A stretch of DNA of 64,000 bases from Paragorgia papillata (taxonomy: Eukaryota > Cnidaria > Anthozoa > Scleralcyonacea > Coralliidae). Where the stretch lies: positions 51,001 through 115,000 of the forward strand of contig JAWNZC010000024.1 in the NCBI GenBank assembly GCA_035771165.1. The letters run 5' to 3'. Of this stretch, positions 33,301 to 42,300 are shown one piece after another. The stretch's first letter is position 1; each line of letters starts with the position of its first letter. The notes under the pieces were generated by a model. The model had not been told where the DNA came from and searched no databases. It saw only the letters and a program-made list of their open reading frames with translations. Both the position numbers and the translations under genes were made by a program.

Positions 33301-36300
33301 AACGTTACATCGTTGCGTAAACGCGACGTGTAGACGCAAAAATCGATCAGGCTTGGAATTTCAAAAAAATGACGGGAAACGAGATCTAGAAATTTTTGCT
33401 GTCATGATTCGCAAAATAAGAAAATTGAACAACGGGATTCTGGATTTCTAAATAACGAAGTCGTTTGTCGGGATTGGATCAGCTACAGGAAGGATAGAAA
33501 AGTGAGTGAAATTAATAACCCTATTTTGGACCCTAAATGCATGCTTGTTGTATATATATTGAAACAAATATAGTGCAGTACCTTGTGTTAACTTGTACAT
33601 ATCATGTATAGCTCGCGTAGAAAGTTCTCGTAATGGTCTACCGCTTAGTCCTCCTCTTTCATGTTTGTGTTCACTTTGTAATGTATCTGGCCTTGATATT
33701 GTCGTGTTACACACAATAAGTCCATCAACTTTACACTAAGCAAACCGAAAAAAAAAGAATTAAGCGATGAGCACAGAAACAATACAGTACAGTACATTAC
33801 AGTGCATTGATTCAATTGCATTATATTACATTATACATTACGATACATTACGTTACGTTACATTACATTACATTACAACACAACACAACACGCAACGCAA
33901 TACAATGCAACGCAATACAATGCAACGCAATACAATGCAACGCAATGCAACGCAACGCAATGCAATGCAATACAATTCAATTAATGCAATGCAATGTAAT
34001 ACAATTAATGCAATACAATACATGCAATACAATACAATACAATTAATGCAATACAATACAATACGTTACGTTACATTACTTTACGTTGCATCGCATTACA
34101 TTCAAATGCGGTGAAGTGCAGTCCTGTGTAGTACCGTGCAGTCCTGTGTAGTACCGTGCAGTGCAATACAGTAGCTCTTATTCAAACAGGACAAAAGGTT
34201 AAACGTTATATGGTAGCTTGTGGCATGGAGTCGTGTTATAATTAAGATAATGTAAACGAAATCTCACGGAGTCCCAACCCAACCTATACGTATAGGTAAT
34301 GATGTGATAGCGAGTATAATTAAGGGATTTACACTACAAGTGATATTTGAAAATTTTTCCAAAATTGCACGAGCCGTAGGCGAGTGCAATTTGGCATAAT
34401 TTTCAAATATCATGAGTAGTGTAAATCCTTAATTGTACGAGCAAAATCATATGATTACTCATTTATTATATGCATGACAAAATTACGACACGTACGCTTC
34501 GTATTCACTCACGCCTTTAAAAACATCTTGTTTCATTACTTGACAAGAAACATTTTCACTCTGGGTGTTCTCTGGACTAATTTCAAAATGTTTACATGGA
34601 ATTTTTAGTTCATAGTGTACCACAAGTCGTTGGAAATGTGAAAACATTCCATTGCAGAATTGACCGCCATTTTGAATTTTATTGTCAACCTTCTCTATTT
34701 TTATTAATTGTACTGCAGTACAATTAATTAATAAAATAATTGTACTCCTCTCAACCAATCAGAATGTAGTAATTTTTTCATGCATATAATAAGTACAATA
34801 ATAAATAAAATAACTAATATAATAAAAAAATGTCTATAAAATTTTAAACAGACTTTACTGATAAGGTAATCCCCTTAGCTATTTTGCGACATGTTTCAAC
34901 AGATGTTCAAAGTTAGGTCAGTACTCAGTAGACTGATATACAGATACTTCTGAGTTCAGTAGTTGCACCATTCCATACGTACTTACAGGATTTGTAGTGA
35001 CAACTTTAGCAATGTCTTCTTTTGTCTGCGGAGTCGAATCTGCATCAATTTTAACTAAGATTGGTGGCTTGTTACCAGGAAGACCATCACGAGCCTCCTT
35101 AACCTTATTAGAGATTTTTATGAAAACAAGATATTATACAATTACATATACAAAAATGTACGTGCATTCATTTGCAATGTTATTATCGTCTCGACCCTTC
35201 CCCTCTCTTCTCTGCCCCTCCTCTTTTCTCCTCTTCCCTTCTCTCCTTCCCTAATCCCTTCCCTTCCGCTCCCCTTCCCCTTCCGTCCCTTCCCGTCCCT
35301 CAACGTCCCCTCCCCTCCCCTCCCGTCTCTTCTCTTCTCTCTTCTCTTCTCTCTTCTCTCTTCTCTTCTCTTCTCTCCTCTCCTCTCCTCTCCTCTCCTC
35401 TCCTCTCTTCTCTTCTCTTCTCTTCTCTTCTCTTCTCTTCTCTTCTCTTCTCTTCTCTTCTCTTCTCTTCTCTTCTCTTCTCTTCTCTTCTCTTCATTCC
35501 ACTCCACCCTACTCTATACCCTTTGGGACATGTCTTCAAGTAAGCTATACGTTCAAAAACGTTTAAGCCATTGGTTGTGTTGGGAGTATTTTAGTTATGT
35601 ACCTTTTCAATTAACAATGAAAGTTGTTTTTTTCCTTGAAGAGACCGCAAACCAGGAGTATTTGGTGAAGAAATATTAATTGTAAGATAGTCAGCAAATT
35701 TTCCAAATTTCTCGACACCTTTCACGTAATCCTGTACTGCATCGGACGAGGTCTTGTTCTTGCCCAGATTGATACCAAGCACATTGTCTGATTCAGTGGA
35801 AAGATTCTTATTGCGTTCTTGCAAACGAAGTATAACAGCATCATGCCCGACACTGTTGAAGCCATACCTTGAAATGAATGACAAATCAGATGATGTAAAT
35901 TAGGCTGAAACTTTAAATTGAACCATTTGGGGGATGTTTACATGGGAACCATGACGGGACAAGTAAGCGGGACGGGACGTTTTTCATCCCGGGTTTATAT
36001 GAGAATGTTTTCACGCGGGACAATTAAGACCGGGACGTTTCACAACACAGCTGGAAAGTTGTAAAAACCGCAGAATAACAGAGAAATAAATAGATTTTTA
36101 CGTATTATAAAGAGCTGCTGTCCTCCTACTAGCCATTGTCACTCATTTGTATCGAATAAACAGCTTAAGAATCAAAATAAATACTCGAAACGGTGAGCTT
36201 TATATGGCGAAAATTGCCCCTCTCAAGCTGGGATCCCGGCAAACACATTCTTCATTTAAACAAAATGAGATAAATAAACGAAAAATGAATCCATGACAAA

Positions 36301-39300
36301 AAACCCACATGACAAAAACCCCGACGATGAAAACTCCACCGACAAAAACCCCGCATTCAACTTTTTCAATTTTTTTTAATTGCCACAATAAGCTTTTAAA
36401 TTATAATTTATTATAAGTTTAAATGTTGCCAATTGCTCGTTGACGAAGATTTTCTCGCATTTTTGTTGCTTCTACTGTAAAGCCGTTGCCATCATGGTTA
36501 TGATCGATGCTGGAAATGACATGTGATGCGTCTATGTCAGTCCTAACTTTTCCATTGCAGAAAAGCGCTACTCTCTTGGAACATTCCCACCGCTTAGTGC
36601 TGGCGCTGCGGGACTTCTTCGTGTACATATGACCGAATGACTTCCATGATTGAGAGTTAGTTTGTAACAGAATTGAAAATGTATAGCAGCTCTTTATAGA
36701 ATTATGTGTTATCTTTCAGGCGATGACTATGAGCGTGATCCACAATTCCCATGTGCGTCATTTGCCAACTGTTTGAGACGATGACTCATTTGTTGAGAAC
36801 GCAACATCAAATCAGATGTTCGTAAATAGTGTCGCAACACCATACTTCTTCACTGAAAATAATTTGTAAATGGAGAATGCGGGTTTTTTGTCTGAATTTA
36901 GTAATTTGGGGGTTTTGTCGGTGGGGTTTTCGTCGGCGGGGTTTTTGTCATGTGGGGGTTTTGTCGGTATCCCACGAAGAATCTAGTAGCGATGCGATCC
37001 CGCTGAACGCCTTCCATGTAAACAGCGCTATGTACACTAGAGCAAAAGTTTCAGGATTCGTGACAAATCCGAAACGTTTTGCCACCGCATTCGTTTTGCC
37101 GTTTACACACAAGAGAATGAATCCGAAATAAAAACTTCCCGGTTTTAAGTCACGTATCCGGAGATTTTGAAGCCGGAAAACAAAGTGGAAACTCACTAAC
37201 TTAGTACCCGAATTACCGAATACGTTTGTGAATCCAAAAAATACGCAGTGTGAACGGTTAATCCGTTAATCCGAATACTATTGTATAGTGCAAACGCCTA
37301 AACGGTGCGGTTTATATGTGAATGAATTAAACACTTTTTATATACAGTACGGTACATATTTTTTCTATATTCTAAAAAAATTTCAATTACTGTAGACGTG
37401 GCGCTTCGCTGTAAGACGTTACACTACATTATAAGTTGTTACGATACGTTATAAGACATTAAACTACGTTAAAAGACGTCATGCTGAGTCATAAGACGTC
37501 TTGCTATGTTATAAGACGTTAAACTACGTTATCAAATTCATTAATAATTTATAAGGAAAATTCAAAATAAATGAATGTTTAATCAGGTGTTTGTAAATAC
37601 TGTTAAAACATTGATTAATAAAATATCAATGTTCTATCAAAGTTATTAGACACTCAGTTTTTTCTAAGTTAAAATGATCTTTTCGAACGTTTCTTACAAC
37701 TCTTAAACAAAGTATTCATCAAAAACTGGTATTGCGGTTTATACAACTGTACGACTTATAATCCAGAAAATATGGTATGCTCTACGGGTAGGTATACCTA
37801 TTAATGATAGCTTGATCTTCTGTTAGCCGAAACACTCGTGGTTTTTCATTGCCAGGTTGAGGTAGAGGTGTGATGCTACCAATTTCCACAAATCCAAAGC
37901 CAACTTTGAACATGCCGTCTATACACTCCCCATGTTTGTCAAAACCTGCTGCAAGGCCAACAGGGTTGGAGAAGAGCCTTCCAAACACAACAGTTTCCTT
38001 GAGAAGAGAAATTAGTAAAAGATTTATTATCCGCGTGTGAGGTCCGTACAGGAAAGTATTTGCCGGAGGTTTTCGTACAGAATTTAAGCCACGAAAATAA
38101 AAAATAAATTCGTCAGAATTTATGCCACGAAAATAAAATTGATATCGTTAGAAAGCTCTTAATTTGTAGAGTACAATGTTGTCTTTGATTTTGCGATAAA
38201 CACAAACGAATAATAGTTGTGCATTTTTTAATTAAAACCAGAGAGCTTCACTCGGGGCGACTCATGTAAACTGAAGCGTTTTATTTTGTTCAAAATCTTT
38301 TTTTTGCAGTTTAATTCGACCGAGATAAATTTCCAGCAAAACGGTGTCAGCGTTTTTTTTGATATGTCGAATTTTGCTGATTTTTTATTGACGACCAAAG
38401 TTGAAAATCCTGTTTTTCGACCAACATTCGGACAAAATAAGTCATAAATCGAAACCAGGTAATAAATAAAAAAACGCTGACACCGTTTTGCTGGAAATTT
38501 ATCTTGGAATCGAACTGCGAAAAAATATTTTGAACAAAATGAAACGCTTTGTTCTTAAGTCGCCCCGAGTGAAGCCCTCTGGTTTTACATCGTCTCTACA
38601 AATTAATAACTTTCTATGACGATATCTGGTTTATTTTTGTGGCATAAATTCTGACAAATTGAGAGTGCTTTACCGAAATGACCCGGCAAAACTTAAAGTG
38701 CACATGAAACGAATATTAAGTTTGTTTTATTTGAAAGAACACTTAAGGTGGCTCCCTATAGTTTCAATAAATACGCGCTATTTCATACGTTCATTATCTA
38801 ATGTTATTCACAAGTTTAAAAATTTATTAGATAAATATCAAGTAGACCCTACTATGGCAGAACTACTGCAGATACAAAATACCTACCAAAAAGTTCAATT
38901 ATTTGCTGTTACCATGGTAATAATGACGTTGCAACTTTGGTATATTTTCAAATATTGCATACTTGAAGCGGTATGTCTTCAGTTTGCTTCGGTGAAATTT
39001 TTTAAAAATTGCTGAGATGATAGATACTGTTGTGGAGAATATCCATGCACAAAATCAGAGAGGGTTGTATGGACAGATTTTTCGCTATAAAAATTATCGA
39101 TTTAAAAAAGTTCTGTCTTATGAAAATTTTAAAAAATTATATATACTTTAGAAGTTTTTATAAGCTACTTATTTACAAAATTTTAGCAAAATTCACCGAA
39201 GAAAACGTCTACAATCTAACATCGATGTCGACGCGGTCATAGAATTTCGAATCGACAAGATCGCTATTTACGCATGCGTAGCGATACTATTTCTAGTCAC

Positions 39301-42300
39301 CAGTCCCCTATTGAAATTACCGTAGGGAGCCACCTTAAAATGATAGAGTAACATATTTTGCAGTTTTTCGTTTCCTTGCTTCGTTGTTGAGATATTTCAG
39401 TTTGTTTGAAATGTAAATTAAACAACTTGACGTCACTTGTGCATAATGAGTTATCAGAGAAGGTTATATATCTTTGCTATTATCAAACCAAACTTAATAC
39501 GAAGGAAGTATGTGCGTGTGTTTCTCTCACAACGCCAAACATGTAGAATTTTCAAGTGATTATTTCGATAATAGCAAAGATATATATAGAATAAAATAAT
39601 TGATTTCGAGTGTTGACCAGGATATCTCACGAGTGAGCGAAGCGAACGAGTGACATATCCTGGTCAACACGAGAAATAAATTTCATATTTCCAAGCATCC
39701 ATGTATTGTTCTGTTTATTATATAAAAAATTGTCCTATTAAATTGTCCCAAAAATTGCATTAAACTATAATGCTGATTCAGCGATAATCGTCACATGTGC
39801 GATTATCATAAATAATCGCACATGTGAGATTATCACTTTTATTAGTGGCGGAAAAATCAATAAAACACTCTATTTTATATAATAAATAACCTTCTCTGAT
39901 AACTCATTATGCACATGTGACGTCAAGTTGTTTAATTTACATTTCAAGCAAACTGAAATATCTCAACAACGAAGCAAGGAAACGAGAAACTGCAAAAGAC
40001 GTTACTCTATCATTTTAAGTGTTCTTTCAAATAAGACAGACTTAATTTTCGTTTCATGTGCACTTTAATGAAGACCTTAACAAGAAATTTATTATATTAG
40101 CTAAATTGGTTCATTTACTTTTTAAAGTTTTGAACATTGTTTTCGACTTGGAAGTTTGCTGTTACCTTAGCTGCATGCAGTGGCGGACACTTGACGAAAT
40201 ATTCGGGGGGCGAGTGCCGAAGGCACGAGCCTTCTAGGGGGGTGCGGGGCATGCTCCCCCGGAAAATTTTTAAAATTTGGATCTCTGAAATGGCATTTGC
40301 AGCATTCTGAGAACACATTTTGTAAACAATTTTAGGTTTTCAAAACACTATTTTAATGGTGCATTTTGTTATAAATCACATGCTAAGCATAAAAAAACAT
40401 TTCAGAGAAAATATTCTAGATGATTATCTACATTTGTGAATGGAATTGCAAGGTGGTTTAATTAACACGCCACTGACAATGTAAAATTTATTCGCTAAGC
40501 GAGTGAAATCCACATATTTCTTTTAAAATAAATAAATATCAGAATTTGATCAGTCTATGCATAGTTCGTCTATGACTCCGTTCTGCGCACGCTTTTGTTT
40601 CGTTAACATATTCTATTCTCGTACAAATAAAAGTAGAAATTCTACTTTTATTTGTACGAGAAACATGTTTATAGGCATTGAATTTTGAAATGAAATGTGT
40701 AACGGAATTTTGATATTAATTTATTCCGTTTATAGTTGAACAATTCTATTAGCTTATTGCCTTATATGGTGATAATTAGGTTGTTATTGTACAAACGACA
40801 CGTCGACACCGTAGCAACGTCAATCAACCTGCCTAGAAGCGTCATCACGCAACTGTTGCATCGAACGCGATAAATTATTCGCATTAATCAACCTGAATCC
40901 GCAGTAATAAATATTTAAACCAGAGAACGCTTGAAAATTCATAACTATAGATATAGTCCGTAGTAAATTAGATATAAGTAACGATTAACGAACTACCACT
41001 TTAGGTATGATCAACAACTTTAAATACTATAGTTTTATACTTTTATGAAGAGTCAGAAGATACGTTATATATGCATGTATATCATAAATTTAGAGCCTAT
41101 AGACTGACGTAATTGGACACGATTAAGCTTAGTCATTGGCTGTCGATAAATTCGCTTACTCATTCTTGAAATGAAAACTTTCTTGTGCTTCCACTTTTCA
41201 AAATGAAAGCTTCAGCTAAAATTATTGGGGGGGCGATCGCCCCCCCTCGCCCCCCCTTAGTGTCCGCCACTGACTGCATGTTAGCTTTTTCATATCGCTT
41301 ATTTTCGTCGGTTCGGCTTTCATTTGTCTTGTTTTTAGGTAAACAGCTTTGAAGAAAACCTGCAGTAACGGTCCCGTACATTTAATCGTTCGGAATATTT
41401 GAATAAAGATACCTAGTTCTCTTTTATTTGTTTTCAACTCAATTCAGAAATTTTCCCGCCAAAATTCACTGGTCCGAGAAAAAGCGTATTGAGCGGTCGA
41501 TCAATATTATAGCGCCCTGATCAATATCGTGGGATCCTGACTGCTCAGGAATCAATCAGCACGCGTTGTTTTGCGTACGAACGGGAAAACGAACCCAGCC
41601 ACTGCCATGTAATAAAGCCAGTTATTGTAAATACTTGTCAAGTTATGACTAAGAGATCAAAATCTGGAGTATACGGTGTACAGTACTGGTAATTCAAATC
41701 AGTCTATAAGCCATTTTCATCTGACGTCATGGCGCTCATATTTGTGTACCAAAACCGAATTCAAATTTCAACTCCTCTTACATTATCAAACTAAATCTTG
41801 TAATGGATAGATGAACTTCTGTAATCTTCTGTAATAAGTACCGTATTTATTCCAATAGACGCCCCCTCTACCAATAAAAATATTTAATAAACACCCCCCT
41901 CCAATAAACGCCCCCTTAATAAATGCTACTTCCAAATATACCTGTCAACACAAAACGTAAAACAAAAATACAATGCCAGTGCTTTATTTCTTAACAATAA
42001 CACTTAAAGGGCAATAGCACTAAAAATTAAGTTTGTCTAATTTGAAAGAACTCATAAAATTGTAATAGAAGATCCTTTACAACGTTTTCGACTTTTCGTA
42101 TCTCTCTTCGTTTTCAAGATATTTCAATTTGTTTGATATGTAAATGAGATGGTCTCTGACATCAGGTGTGGGGTAAAATATTTTCACATGTAGCAAAACC
42201 ATTTATATCTCTAAGTTTGTTCATCGAAATCATTTGAAACTGTGCACATAAAAACTCCTTGCGACGCTGAACATTTGATGTTAGATATGTAAGTGATTTA

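Larger units (their letters stand above)
38697..40064. mobile_element. F1 hairpin family copy with two nested insertions
   Basis: TTAA at 38693-38696 and 40065-40068. TIR AGTGCACATGAAACGA and inverted copy. The left arm is cut at its internal TTAA by the element 38747-39334; the inner part is interrupted near 39585 by a second hairpin (to 39890). Confidence 0.85.
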
